Assembly (NCBI RefSeq): GCF_000252125.1
Contig: NZ_AHKF01000008.1
Span: 101,586-165,585, forward strand
DNA from: Flavobacterium frigoris PS1
Lineage (GTDB): Bacteria; Bacteroidota; Bacteroidia; Flavobacteriales; Flavobacteriaceae
Length of the DNA: 64,000 nt
Direction: 5' to 3'
In this document: in pieces, positions 1 through 9,446 of the stretch
Layout of the letters: every line of letters starts with the position of its first letter
Numbering within the stretch: the first letter of the stretch is position 1
Position numbers and translations under genes: made by a program
The notes under the pieces: generated by a model
What the model was told of the DNA's origin: nothing
The model's database searches: none
The model's input: only the letters and a program-made list of their open reading frames with translations

Positions 1-2540
1 CAGGAGATATCGGAGGATACGCTAATACAAATGCACTTGGAGACATCAACCCAAATGACATTGAGTCATTTGAAATTTTAAAGGACGGTGCAGCGACAGC
101 TATTTATGGTTCTCGTGCCGCAAATGGAGTCATTCTTATCACCACCAAAAAAGGTAAAAAAGGAGCAATGAAAGTGGCCTACAATGTAGTGACAGGTTTT
201 GCATCGGCAACTAAAACGCATGACCTACTAAAAACCGAAGACTTTTTAGTAATCGCTAATGAAAAAAGAACAAACAGAGCACAAACTCCTTGGGCAGCAG
301 GAAATGAATTTGATATTGACTGGCAGAAAGCGGTTCTTAATCAAAGTGCCTTTCAAATGGACCACAATCTTTCTTTTAGCGGTGGTTCAGACAAAACGAG
401 ATATTTCATGTCTATGGGCTATACTACTCAAGAAGGTGTAGCTAAAGCTAATGAAATGCAAAGAATAACTTTGAGAACTAGTTTAGAGCATGATATAAAT
501 AATTGGCTTACCGTGGGTGGGTCTGTAGCAATTACAAGAACTCAATATGATGGATTAAACACCGGGAGAAACTCCTTATCTGGAAACATCTTCAATGCTA
601 TTAGACAACTTCCAAACAATCCTATTTATGACGCTACAAATCCAACAGGATACAACATTAACTTAGCAACAGGTAACGTAGGACAAGGAACAAATTTACA
701 ACCAGTAGGTGACAACATTTCTAATATTGTTTATGTTTTAGACAACAATAAATACAAGTCTAAAATCAACAGAATGTTAGTAAACACTTTTGCAACAGCA
801 AAAATCACAAAAGACCTTAGCTACAAGTTTCAAGCTAGTGCTGACAACCCTATTACTTCAGGTTTCTTATATTGGAACCCAATACACGGAGATGGTAGAG
901 GATCTTTAGGAAGATTACAAAATGACAACACTGAATTGTTAAGATGGAATATTCAAAACATCCTATCTTACAATAAAACATTCCTTGAAAAACACAATGT
1001 ATCAGCTACTGCTGTTGCCGAGTTTCAGAAAGAAAAAAACGAACGCTTCTTTGGAAACGGAACTAACTTGTTAGACACCTTTTACAACCAAAACCTAGTA
1101 ACTGGAGCTTATGGAATTCAAGAATCTGGAGGTTCTGTAACTGAAGTAGGTATCGTATCTTACATTGGAAGACTTGCTTACAATTATGATGAAAGATACT
1201 TTCTAGGTGCTTCGATAAGAAGAGATGGATTATCTAAATTAGACCCAAGCCAAAGATGGAATAACTTTACTGGATATTCAGCTGCTTGGAATATCGCAAA
1301 CGAAGGATTTATGAAAGGAATTTCAAATACCGTTAATGATTTTAAAGTTAGAGCTTCTTATTCAGAAGTTGGTAACACCGAAATTGGATCATATCCCTAT
1401 TTAGGATTAACATCAGCATCTAAATATGGTGATAACAACGGTATTGCATTCACACAATTTGGTAATAATATTTTACAATGGGAAACTAGTAAAAAAACAG
1501 ATTTTGGTGTAGATTTAGCTTTATTTAACAATAAGTTAAAAATAGGATTCGATTATTTTAAAAATGACATCGATGGACTTGTATTAAGCGAACCAACCGC
1601 ACCATCATTAGGAATACCTAGTAATAGAATCACAAAAAACGTAGGGTCATTATACAACAAAGGATATGAATTCTCTGCTGATTACACTATCGTTAACACA
1701 GGAGACTTAAGAATTAATGTAGGTGCAAACTTAACATTACAAACTAACGAAGTAACATCATTACCAAATGGTGGAGCTGACTTAATAGGTGGATCTTCAA
1801 CAGACGTAAACATATCTCCAAATATTATTATTAGAGAAGGTGAATCTGTGAACTCACTATACGGTTTTGAATATTGGGGTGTAAATCCAGCAAACGGAAA
1901 TCCTGTTTACTATAAAGCAGATGGAACATTAGTACAAGGACTTCCTGTTACAGGAACATACAAAGTATTTGACCCAAACAATGGAGCTGATGTTTCAGTT
2001 GCTGGTACATTGGCTGCAACTGACAAAAAAGTATTAGGAGGAACATTACCAACTTATTTTGGTGGATTTAACTCTAAAATCACCTATAAAAACATAGACT
2101 TCGGATTTTTAGTGAGATTTAGCGGCGGTAATAAATTATTCAACTCAACTAGAAGAGATTTAGTCACACAAAATTTAAATAACAACGGAACTGAGATATT
2201 GGGAAGATGGCAAAGTGTTGAAAATCCTGGCGATGGGTGGACGCCACGACTTTATGCTGGTACAAACACCTTCTTAAACCAGTCAAGTAATGCTACTACC
2301 CGATTTGTAGAGAACGGCGACTTTATTAGCTTAGACAATGTTACTTTAGGATATAGTCTTCCAAAATCATTACTTGCAAAAGCAAACTTATCAAACGTTA
2401 GATTTTTTGTTCAAGGTCAAAACCTAGTAATTATTACTAAGTACAAAGGTTTAAATCCAGAAATGGAAACTTTCGGTGTCGATTTGAACGGTACACCACG
2501 TGCAAAAGTTATCTCAATGGGTATTAACGTAAACTTATAA
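1..2540 (+). CDS. SusC/RagA-family TonB-linked outer membrane receptor, 5' end missing
   Basis: Outer membrane TonB-dependent importer that works with a SusD lipoprotein to take up a polymer-derived nutrient. The frame is open from base 3, so the gene begins outside the window; the ATG at 168 is internal. The first visible residues are the end of the plug domain, with the typical [18 protein letters not shown] stretch followed by ITTKKGKKG. The remaining about 790 residues are aromatic-rich alternating beta strands of the barrel, ending in a C-terminal strand (ISMGINVNL) usual for the family. The SusD gene starts 4 bases after the stop, so the two are co-transcribed. No glycosidase, sulfatase or peptidase is adjacent, so the substrate cannot be guessed. 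Confidence 0.95.
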   Translation, partial: GDIGGYANTNALGDINPNDIESFEILKDGAATAIYGSRAANGVILITTKKGKKGAMKVAYNVVTGFASATKTHDLLKTEDFLVIANEKRTNRAQTPWAAGNEFDIDWQKAVLNQSAFQMDHNLSFSGGSDKTRYFMSMGYTTQEGVAKANEMQRITLRTSLEHDINNWLTVGGSVAITRTQYDGLNTGRNSLSGNIFNAIRQLPNNPIYDATNPTGYNINLATGNVGQGTNLQPVGDNISNIVYVLDNNKYKSKINRMLVNTFATAKITKDLSYKFQASADNPITSGFLYWNPIHGDGRGSLGRLQNDNTELLRWNIQNILSYNKTFLEKHNVSATAVAEFQKEKNERFFGNGTNLLDTFYNQNLVTGAYGIQESGGSVTEVGIVSYIGRLAYNYDERYFLGASIRRDGLSKLDPSQRWNNFTGYSAAWNIANEGFMKGISNTVNDFKVRASYSEVGNTEIGSYPYLGLTSASKYGDNNGIAFTQFGNNILQWETSKKTDFGVDLALFNNKLKIGFDYFKNDIDGLVLSEPTAPSLGIPSNRITKNVGSLYNKGYEFSADYTIVNTGDLRINVGANLTLQTNEVTSLPNGGADLIGGSSTDVNISPNIIIREGESVNSLYGFEYWGVNPANGNPVYYKADGTLVQGLPVTGTYKVFDPNNGADVSVAGTLAATDKKVLGGTLPTYFGGFNSKITYKNIDFGFLVRFSGGNKLFNSTRRDLVTQNLNNNGTEILGRWQSVENPGDGWTPRLYAGTNTFLNQSSNATTRFVENGDFISLDNVTLGYSLPKSLLAKANLSNVRFFVQGQNLVIITKYKGLNPEMETFGVDLNGTPRAKVISMGINVNL

Positions 2541-2544
2541 AAAA

Positions 2545-4098
2545 ATGAAAATCTTATTAAAAATTATAGCAGGAGGAATACTTGTATTCGGAATGAATTC
2601 ATGTAATGAAGATACCATATTGGATTTAACTCCGATAAACAACATCTCCATTGATGCGGCTTTTTCTTCGCCGTCTTTAATTGAAAGCTCAATTAACGGT
2701 ATGTATAATGCGGCAGCAATAGGACAGTACAACAGTACCGATCCAAATGCAGGTCGAGGATATGTATGGGGAGCTGCATTTGTACAACAAAACGAAGCAA
2801 GAGGAGAAGATGCTGTTAACACACAAACTTTTTACCAACTTACTTACCAATCTACTTATGATGCAGGAACTGCTAATAACGTGTATTACTGGATTGATGG
2901 ATATCGTTTGATAAACAGATGTAACTTAGTAATTGACGGAGTAACTGGAGCTGTTGCCAAAGGAATCATTACTCAGGCTGTTGCTAACGATTATATTGGA
3001 CAAGCAAAATTTTTACGAGCAATCACGCATTTCGAGTTGCTCGCACAATTTGCAAGGCCTTATAACTTCAGTGTTGGAGCTACACACCTAGGAATTCCTT
3101 ATAGAGAAATAGGCATTGATACTCAAGCAGAAATTGATTCAGAACTACTAAAACCTCGTAACACGGTGGCGGAATGTTATACAAAAATAATTGCTGATTT
3201 AAATGACGCAGAAACTTTGATCACTAATACTACACTTACAAAAGCATCTAAAAAAGCTGCAATTGCGTTCAAAACAAGAGTGTACCTACACAAAAGAGAT
3301 TGGGATAACGTTATTAATGAAGGCCTTAAATTAAATGGTGGATATACCTTAACTGCTACACCTAGTGGTCCATTTGCAAATAGTTATTCAAATACTGAAT
3401 CTATATTTTCAATCCTACATTCTTCAACTTTGAACCCTGGTGTAAATGCCGCTCTTGCTTCTCAATTCAAAAGAAGACTCTTAATTGGTATTAGTCCTAT
3501 TATCTGGAGAGATCCAAGTTGGTTAGTAGATGACAAACGTAGAGATGAGACTCCAGCTACTGGTATGGTCTTTACGAGTGGAGGTGTTAAGTATACAAAC
3601 AAATATAGAGACGACGTTAATTATACCGATGCAGCTCCTATTATTAGATACGCAGAAGTAGTCCTTAACATGGCTGAGGCTTATGCACGTAAATCCACTC
3701 CAGATTTAACTTCTGCCCTAACAAGACTTAACAGTGTTAGAAACAGATCTCTAGCATTACCACTAACTCAAGCATATACTGCATTAAGTTTTCCAACAGC
3801 AAAAACAATGGTTGGAGCTATTTTAAAAGAACGCAGAATTGAATTTTTATTGGAAGGACGTCGTTGGAACGACATCATCAGATTACAAAATGACGATATG
3901 TTTCCTATTGACGGTATACCTGCAAAGGTAGCCAGTGGAAACCCAGCTGCATCTGCTTATACTCTAGGAACTCCTTACACAGGACCTTACGGTGAAGCAG
4001 CAATACCAAGCTCTGATAAAAGAGTTCTATGGCCTATACCCTTGTTAGAAACCACTAACAATCCAACGTTATTAGCTCAACAAAACCCAGGCTGGTAA
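2545..4098 (+). CDS. SusD/RagB-family nutrient-binding outer membrane lipoprotein
   Basis: Surface lipoprotein that caps the SusC barrel and captures the ligand. The 517-residue product starts with a lipoprotein signal peptide with a lipobox-like GMNSC and the acceptor Cys at about residue 20. It continues with the helical TPR-like fold; the sequences YIGQAKFLRAITHFELL and KERRIEFLLEGRRWNDIIRL are strongly typical of RagB/SusD proteins. The C terminus (LWPIPLLETTNNPTLLAQQNPGW) also follows the family pattern. It lies 4 bases after the SusC-like gene and is followed by an intrinsic terminator, so the visible transcription unit ends here. Confidence 0.95.
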   Translation: MKILLKIIAGGILVFGMNSCNEDTILDLTPINNISIDAAFSSPSLIESSINGMYNAAAIGQYNSTDPNAGRGYVWGAAFVQQNEARGEDAVNTQTFYQLTYQSTYDAGTANNVYYWIDGYRLINRCNLVIDGVTGAVAKGIITQAVANDYIGQAKFLRAITHFELLAQFARPYNFSVGATHLGIPYREIGIDTQAEIDSELLKPRNTVAECYTKIIADLNDAETLITNTTLTKASKKAAIAFKTRVYLHKRDWDNVINEGLKLNGGYTLTATPSGPFANSYSNTESIFSILHSSTLNPGVNAALASQFKRRLLIGISPIIWRDPSWLVDDKRRDETPATGMVFTSGGVKYTNKYRDDVNYTDAAPIIRYAEVVLNMAEAYARKSTPDLTSALTRLNSVRNRSLALPLTQAYTALSFPTAKTMVGAILKERRIEFLLEGRRWNDIIRLQNDDMFPIDGIPAKVASGNPAASAYTLGTPYTGPYGEAAIPSSDKRVLWPIPLLETTNNPTLLAQQNPGW

Positions 4099-4120
4099 TT
4101 AACCATAATCAATAATACTG

Positions 4121-4154
4121 AACCGTCTAAATTAATTTTTAGGCGGTTTTTTTT
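4121..4154 (+). terminator. Intrinsic terminator after the SusC/SusD pair
   Basis: Ten-base stem AACCGTCTAA / TTAGGCGGTT (one G-U pair) with an 8-base AT loop, followed by a run of T. It lies 22 bases after the SusD-type stop codon. Confidence 0.85.
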
Positions 4155-4281
4155 TCATACCTAAAATAATTAAAGATTATAGCCCTCTGTAATCTGATGT
4201 ACTACTAAAAAAACCTAAACGAGTCAAATCAGTATTGCTAATCAGGCATTACTATTTTTTAGTGCCCCCTTCCACTCCTAT

Positions 4282-5067
4282 TCACGATTCTGATTCTGAC
4301 TCTAAATCAATATTTGCAACATGGCTATAATTTAAGTCTGCTGCATAGCTCAAGGTACTACTTGATGTAAAATACGGCAGTTCCGATTCCTCCTCAACTA
4401 CAGGAGGCAAATTCACAAAATTGCCGTTTTCATCAAAACGTTGCATAAATTTATCTTTAGCAGCTACAAAATCAGGCTTTTCCCAATCGTATTTTACTTC
4501 CTTTTTATATTCGGGAGTTTTGTAAATAAACGAAAGAACAAAACCGGTTACCAATCCTGCCAAATGTCCTTCCCACGAAATGGAATTATCCACTTCTGGA
4601 AAAACATACCAGAGCATCCCTCCATACAACATAATCACTGTTAACGACAGCGCAATTAGACGGTAATATTTTGTAAATAGCCCTTTAAAAAAAATAAAAC
4701 TGACTAGAACATAAATCAACCCACTGGCTCCTATATGGTAATTTTCTCTTCCAATAATCCATGTTAACAGTCCAGAAAACAAAATGCCATAACCGATAAC
4801 ATAAAAAGATTGTTTAGCATAAAAAAACTGCAATGCCGCTAATAGAGCCAACAAAGGAATCGAGTTGTTGTAAAGGTGACTGATATCTGAATGTATAAAT
4901 GGGCTAAAGATAATTCCCTGTAATCCAGAAACAGTTCGTGGCAATATACCATTGACATCGAAGTCAAAACCAAATCGAACTTCTAACCAATAGATAAACC
5001 ACAAAAACAATACAAAAAAGAGCGGCAGGCCTACGACAGAGTTGCTGAATTTAAAATGTTTGTCCAT
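4282..5067 (-). CDS. Rhomboid-family intramembrane serine protease
   Basis: Membrane protease expected to cut substrates within or next to their transmembrane segments. The 261-residue protein has about six hydrophobic helices. The catalytic serine lies in HIGASG (Ser115) and the catalytic histidine in EGHLAG (His168). The motif HSDISHLYNN near residues 59-68 matches the conserved His/Asn region of bacterial rhomboids. After the membrane domain there is a hydrophilic cytoplasmic tail of about 75 residues ending in an acidic Ser/Glu stretch. It faces rarA divergently across a 324-base gap. The substrate is unknown. Confidence 0.9.
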   Translation of the reverse strand: MDKHFKFSNSVVGLPLFFVLFLWFIYWLEVRFGFDFDVNGILPRTVSGLQGIIFSPFIHSDISHLYNNSIPLLALLAALQFFYAKQSFYVIGYGILFSGLLTWIIGRENYHIGASGLIYVLVSFIFFKGLFTKYYRLIALSLTVIMLYGGMLWYVFPEVDNSISWEGHLAGLVTGFVLSFIYKTPEYKKEVKYDWEKPDFVAAKDKFMQRFDENGNFVNLPPVVEEESELPYFTSSSTLSYAADLNYSHVANIDLESESES

Positions 5068-5391
5068 TAGTCTAAGTTTTGAATTTTGGTTAGCTCACAT
5101 ATTTACAAAGAAACTACCTCAAAAATTTATCCATATGCAATTTAATGCTATTTTGTCAGTTCCAATAAATAGTTGTTGTAAAAAAAACTAGCCCAGATAG
5201 AAGTGAAAATCCTTTTTACTTCATTTTTTTAAAATGAAATAAAAAGATTGCAACGGATAGCTGGAATTGGCTCCAAGAAAAAAGAAACCTATATTAAAAA
5301 GTAGAACGCAAAAAATTGAGTAATTTTACATTTCTTAAACTGAATTTAAGATGATGATTAATGAATATTAAATTCAGATGCATAAAAACAA
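5068..5391. other. Divergent intergenic region between rhomboid gene and rarA
   Basis: 324 bases without a convincing ORF. It contains copy 1 of the dispersed structured element (5189-5274), AT-rich flanks, and presumably the two divergent promoters. No perfect TAnnTTTG box was found; a weaker TAATTTTA lies near 5320 in front of rarA. Confidence 0.6.
5189..5274 (+). repeat. Dispersed intergenic structured element, copy 1 (short form)
   Basis: Starts TAGCCCAGATAGAAGTGAAA and ends GGATAGCTGGAATTGGCTCC. Between the ends is a long hairpin: CTTTTTAcTTCATTTT pairs with AAAATGAAaTAAAAAG. The CCAG near the 5' end can pair with CTGG near the 3' end to close the structure. Related copies lie at 16376-16517, 28407-28549 and 12815-12900. 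It may be a small RNA or RNA-level structure; the function is unknown. Confidence 0.65.
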
Positions 5392-6669
5392 ATGGAAGCA
5401 CCTTTAGCAGAACGCATACGCCCACAGAAACTAGAAGACTACATCAGTCAAGCTCATCTTATAGGCCCTAACGGATCATTGACTCAACAAATCGCAAAAG
5501 GGATTATCCCTTCATTGATATTGTGGGGACCGCCAGGAACAGGAAAAACCACTTTAGCACAAATTATTGCCCAAGAATCAAAACGGCCGTTTTATATTTT
5601 GAGCGCGATCAATTCCGGAGTGAAGGACATTCGTGACGTTATTGAAAAAGCAAAACAAAGCGGAGGGCTTTTTACAGCCAAAAACCCAATTTTATTTATT
5701 GATGAAATCCATAGATTTAGCAAATCGCAACAAGATTCCTTATTAGCTGCTGTAGAAAAAGGATGGATTACACTAATTGGAGCTACTACAGAAAACCCCA
5801 GTTTTGAAGTAATTCCCGCTTTACTATCGCGTTGTCAAGTTTATATTTTAAATGCGTTTACAAAATCAGATTTGGAATCTCTTTTGCAACGCGCTTTGAA
5901 AACAGACACTTTTTTATCGACAAAAAATATTGAATTAAAGGAGACAGAAGCTTTATTGCGTCTTTCTGGAGGAGATGGACGCAAACTATTGAATATTTTT
6001 GAACTTGTCATAAACGCCGCTGCTGAAGACGAAATTGTAATCACTAATGATAGAGTTTTTCAACTAGTGCAGCAAAATACAGTACTATACGACAAAAGTG
6101 GCGAGCAGCATTATGATATCGTTTCGGCATTTATAAAATCGATCCGAGGAAGTGATCCCAATGGAGCCGTATACTGGCTAGCCCGAATGATTGAAGGTGG
6201 CGAAGATGTGAAATTCATTGCTAGACGCATGCTAATCCTCTCGAGTGAAGATATTGGCAATGCTAACCCAACGGCCTTCATAATGGCCAACAATACCTTT
6301 CAGGCTGTTACCACGATAGGTTATCCGGAAAGCAGAATTATATTAAGTCAATGCGCCATCTATTTAGCAACCTCTCCTAAAAGTAACGCTTCTTACATGG
6401 CAATTGGGACTGCCCAACAATTAGTGAAACAAACGGGGGATTTGTCTGTTCCGATACATTTACGCAATGCACCCACTAAGTTGATGAAAGAATTAGGCTA
6501 TGGTGATGAGTACAAATACTCACATGATTATGCCAATAATTTTGCAGAACAAGAATTCCTTCCTAAGGAACTAAGTAATAAAGCAATTTATGTTCCAGGA
6601 AGTAATTCACGGGAAAATACGACACGGGAATTCCTAAAAAACCGTTGGAAAAATAAATATGGTTATTAA
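5392..6669 (+). CDS. rarA: Replication-associated recombination protein A (AAA+ ATPase)
   Basis: Cytoplasmic AAA+ ATPase of the RarA/MgsA/WRNIP1 family that acts at stalled replication forks. The 425-residue length is normal. Walker A is WGPPGTGKTT at residues 45-54 and Walker B is LFIDEIHRF at about 101-109. A sensor-1 ATTENPSFEV segment and the arginine-finger region (LLSRCQVY) follow. The C-terminal half (SIRGSDPNGAVYWLARMIEGGED, given here only as a marker in pieces: SIRGSDPNGA and YWLARMI) matches the tetramerisation domain typical of RarA. It is monocistronic, with a hairpin terminator shared with the convergent gene downstream. Confidence 0.96.
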   Translation: MEAPLAERIRPQKLEDYISQAHLIGPNGSLTQQIAKGIIPSLILWGPPGTGKTTLAQIIAQESKRPFYILSAINSGVKDIRDVIEKAKQSGGLFTAKNPILFIDEIHRFSKSQQDSLLAAVEKGWITLIGATTENPSFEVIPALLSRCQVYILNAFTKSDLESLLQRALKTDTFLSTKNIELKETEALLRLSGGDGRKLLNIFELVINAAAEDEIVITNDRVFQLVQQNTVLYDKSGEQHYDIVSAFIKSIRGSDPNGAVYWLARMIEGGEDVKFIARRMLILSSEDIGNANPTAFIMANNTFQAVTTIGYPESRIILSQCAIYLATSPKSNASYMAIGTAQQLVKQTGDLSVPIHLRNAPTKLMKELGYGDEYKYSHDYANNFAEQEFLPKELSNKAIYVPGSNSRENTTREFLKNRWKNKYGY

Positions 6670-6679
6670 CCAATAAAAA

Positions 6680-6716
6680 AGCAGCTTATCCATAATAGAC
6701 AAGCTGCTTCTTTATT
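6680..6716. terminator. Bidirectional terminator between rarA and the convergent secreted protein gene
   Basis: Stem AGCAGCTT (6680-6687) / AAGCTGCT (6701-6708), with A-rich sequence on one side and a T-rich stretch on the other. It lies 10 bases after the rarA stop. Confidence 0.75.
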
Positions 6717-6732
6717 GTTTATTCGCTTTAAA

Positions 6733-7506
6733 CTAAAACTTAACATCTATTTTTTCAGAAAACAAGGTTCCATTTTTGTAATATTCAAAAAACCAAACTC
6801 CCTCTTTTAATACTAATACGCCGTTATTACCGTCTTTTTCAGCAATGAAATTAGATTCATTTGAGGTCTTGTAAACCTTCATCACCACTTTTGGCGTAGT
6901 GTCGACCAACTGATATCCATTTGCTATTGGTTGTGCATACAAAGCACCGGAACTTTGAACTGCAACCTTTGGTGCAACTACAGCAGTCGGCGTCACTTTA
7001 TTTGCAACAGCAGCTACCTCTTTTACCTCAACCGTAGTAGATTGCTCCTTAACAGGAGCTGCAGCATTTTTCATCTCTTTTACTGCCCCTGCATATTGAT
7101 AACCCAAGCTTCCTATTGAAACAAAAGCCTTATCTAAAGCCTCACTATAAGCAAGTTGATAATCCTTTTCTTTACTAATTCCCGTTTCAGATTCATAAAT
7201 AACTTTGCCATAACAATCTTTTAAAACAGCATGTAATTTTGTTGTCAAAAAAGACTTTTCTTTGATTACATCAAAATACATTAAATCACATCTTTCTGTA
7301 GTAACAGCTAAGTGTTCATTTTCATAGTAAGCCTCAAAACCTGCTTTATTAAGGTTGAACTTAGACAGAGTAGCTAAACGATATTGATTATCTGTTCGCA
7401 TAAACTCATATTTTAAAGGAATAATTACATACTTGTAATTATTAATCGATTGTGAGAAACCGTATGTAGAGATCAATGCAACCAGTAATAATAGTACTTT
7501 TTTCAT
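6733..7506 (-). CDS. Secreted protein of unknown function
   Basis: 257 residues with a Sec signal peptide (MKKVLLLLVALISTYGFSQS), so exported to the periplasm or surface. The first half after the signal looks like a small mixed alpha/beta domain. It is followed by an Ala/Val/Lys-rich linker (about residues 150-180) and a C-terminal segment predicted as beta strands (VMKVYKTSNESNFIAEKDG). I do not recognise a named family; proteins like this are common in flavobacteria. It begins 3 bases after the HAD phosphatase stop and is the last gene of the radC-HAD-secreted protein group. Confidence 0.8.
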   Translation of the reverse strand: MKKVLLLLVALISTYGFSQSINNYKYVIIPLKYEFMRTDNQYRLATLSKFNLNKAGFEAYYENEHLAVTTERCDLMYFDVIKEKSFLTTKLHAVLKDCYGKVIYESETGISKEKDYQLAYSEALDKAFVSIGSLGYQYAGAVKEMKNAAAPVKEQSTTVEVKEVAAVANKVTPTAVVAPKVAVQSSGALYAQPIANGYQLVDTTPKVVMKVYKTSNESNFIAEKDGNNGVLVLKEGVWFFEYYKNGTLFSEKIDVKF

Positions 7507-7509
7507 AAT

Positions 7510-8199
7510 TTATAAATAATTTTTTAATTCTAATAAATGGTTAATTTGTTTTATGTGCTTCCCAACAGGACTAGGTGTTTCATTAAAAAAAATGGCATCT
7601 AATCCAATATCTAAAGCGCCCTGTACATCCGCTTCGATCGAATCACCTATCATAATACTATTTTCTTTTTTGGCCTTGGCTAAATCTAACGCATACTCAA
7701 AAATGATAGGGTTGGGTTTCTTAACTCCCGCCATTTCTGAATTAGTAACGGTATGAAAATAATTAACCAATTTTGAATTACTAATCTTTCTATGCTGAAC
7801 ATCAGCAAAACCATTAGTAATGATATGAAGCTTGTACTTTTGATTTAAATAATCCAAAATTTCAAAAGCGCCATCAAAAAGATGATTGTTATCCGGTAAA
7901 TATTGAATGTATTCATCAGCAATCAAATCGATGTCTTTATCTGATATATCATAATCCAATGCATCGAATGACTGTTTCAATCTGTTATAACGTAATTCTT
8001 GATGTGAAATTTTATCGTATTGGAACAATTTCCAACATGCTTGATTTATTGGCACATATTTCCCTATAAAAGTCTTTATTTCAATTGCAGGATGGCTTTT
8101 ACTAAATATCTTTTCAAAAGTGATTTCTGAATTTTTATCAAAATCCCAAAGGGTATGATCTAAATCAAAAAAAACATCTTTTATATTATCAATCTTCAT
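7510..8199 (-). CDS. YjjG-family HAD hydrolase (non-canonical pyrimidine nucleotidase)
   Basis: Cytoplasmic HAD-superfamily phosphatase. Motif I is FFDLDHTLWDF near the N terminus, with the nucleophilic Asp; motif II is HIITNGF; the lysine of motif III lies in KKPNPIIFEYAL; motif IV is MIGDSIEADVQGA. The length of 229 and the DHTLWDF signature fit YjjG-type house-cleaning nucleotidases, which dephosphorylate non-canonical pyrimidine nucleotides; the exact substrate is inferred. It starts 18 bases after radC and is followed after 3 bases by the secreted-protein gene, so the three are probably co-transcribed. Confidence 0.88.
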   Translation of the reverse strand: MKIDNIKDVFFDLDHTLWDFDKNSEITFEKIFSKSHPAIEIKTFIGKYVPINQACWKLFQYDKISHQELRYNRLKQSFDALDYDISDKDIDLIADEYIQYLPDNNHLFDGAFEILDYLNQKYKLHIITNGFADVQHRKISNSKLVNYFHTVTNSEMAGVKKPNPIIFEYALDLAKAKKENSIMIGDSIEADVQGALDIGLDAIFFNETPSPVGKHIKQINHLLELKNYL

Positions 8200-8217
8200 T
8201 ATACTTTTAATTTACTA

Positions 8218-8910
8218 TTAAAAAATTCCTTCATCAACAAAACTATAATAACTGGTTTCTGTAACAATCAAATGATCTAAAACTTTAATTTCTAAGCTGT
8301 CACCGGCTATTTTTAATTTTTTGGTTATTTGTTTGTCAGCATCACTGGGAATCAATGTTCCTGACGGATGGTTGTGGCATAAAATTAAAGCTGTGGCGCC
8401 TATTTCAAGTGCATTTTTAAAGACCAATCGCACATCAACCAAAGTGCCGGTTATTCCTCCTTTACTTAATTGTGATTTTGAAAGCACTTTATTAGAATTA
8501 TTCAAATAAACGATCCAGAATTCCTCGTGCGGTAACTCTCCAATGATAGGCTGCATCAATTCAAATATCGCTTTGCTAGAAGTGATTTTAATCAACTCAA
8601 CAGCATCTTCAGTTCTTCGGCGCCTTCCTAACTCGAGAGCAGCAATAATGGAGATGGCCTTAGCCTCTCCTATTCCTTTGAACTCCATCAATTGAGAAAT
8701 TGTCAACTTACCCAAAGCATTCAGGTTATTACTTACACTCTTCAAAATCCGCTTACTTAATTCAACTGCCGATTCATTTCGGCTTCCCGAACCAATCAAA
8801 ATAGCAATCAATTCAGCGTCACTTAATGCGCTTTTGCCTTTAAGCATTAGTTTTTCACGTGGCTTGTCGTCTTCGGACCAATGGGTAATGGGAAAGTTAT
8901 TTTGTTCCAC
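8218..8910 (-). CDS. radC: RadC-family JAB/MPN+ domain protein
   Basis: 230 residues. The N-terminal half has a UPF0758 helix-hairpin-helix region (MEFKGIGEAKA). The C-terminal half is the JAB1/MPN+ metal-binding domain with HNHPSG (His179, His181) and Asp192 forming the JAMM pattern. RadC proteins were linked historically to DNA repair, but that role is doubtful; the domain suggests a metal-dependent hydrolase. It lies 69 bases after the GNAT gene and heads a probable operon with the HAD phosphatase. Confidence 0.93.
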   Translation of the reverse strand: MEQNNFPITHWSEDDKPREKLMLKGKSALSDAELIAILIGSGSRNESAVELSKRILKSVSNNLNALGKLTISQLMEFKGIGEAKAISIIAALELGRRRRTEDAVELIKITSSKAIFELMQPIIGELPHEEFWIVYLNNSNKVLSKSQLSKGGITGTLVDVRLVFKNALEIGATALILCHNHPSGTLIPSDADKQITKKLKIAGDSLEIKVLDHLIVTETSYYSFVDEGIF

Positions 8911-8979
8911 GTTTCAAGATTTAAATTAATCCAACTGCCAACGCTAATTATTACTTTAAGTCCAATATCACAACTGAAT

Positions 8980-9438
8980 TTAAATGTGTTTTCTCATACA
9001 AATACTATTTTCCAACCCAATATAAGGCGCATAATTGTCAGTGATCACATAGCCCACTTTTTGATACATCTTAATCGCCGCTTTTTGTTTGTATAACGTC
9101 TCCAAAACAGCAAACGAAAATTCCTTTTCCTTAGCCCAAGACTCCAATTCCTGTAACATATTCTGAGCCAATCCTTTTCCTCTTTCTTCAACCGAAACAA
9201 ACATACGTTTTATTTCGATTGTATCTTTATTATATTTCTTAAAGCAAGCGCAAGCAACAGCCACGTCATTAACATAAACTATTACCACATTAGGATTCAA
9301 CTCGATGATGTTATTCCCCCAATAATTCGATTTTAATTCAGGATATGCCTCCCACAAACTCTTATCCAAAGCACCAACTAAGGCAATAAAATCTTTATTC
9401 TCAGATGTCGTTTTTACGATTTTAATTTGATCTCCCAT
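8980..9438 (-). CDS. GNAT-family N-acetyltransferase
   Basis: 152 residues with the acetyl-CoA binding signature of GNAT enzymes: MFVSVEERGKGLAQNML, where the R-x-x-G-x-G/A loop binds the pyrophosphate, followed by AVLETLYKQKAAIKMYQKVGY. The substrate cannot be predicted. The gene starts 8 bases after mpl, so the two are probably co-transcribed. Confidence 0.88.
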   Translation of the reverse strand: MGDQIKIVKTTSENKDFIALVGALDKSLWEAYPELKSNYWGNNIIELNPNVVIVYVNDVAVACACFKKYNKDTIEIKRMFVSVEERGKGLAQNMLQELESWAKEKEFSFAVLETLYKQKAAIKMYQKVGYVITDNYAPYIGLENSICMRKHI

Positions 9439-9446
9439 CGTATAGA

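Noticed and set aside
168..2540. SusC-type ORF starting at ATG 168
   Set aside because: The frame is open from base 3 and codes plug-domain sequence, so 168 is an internal methionine.
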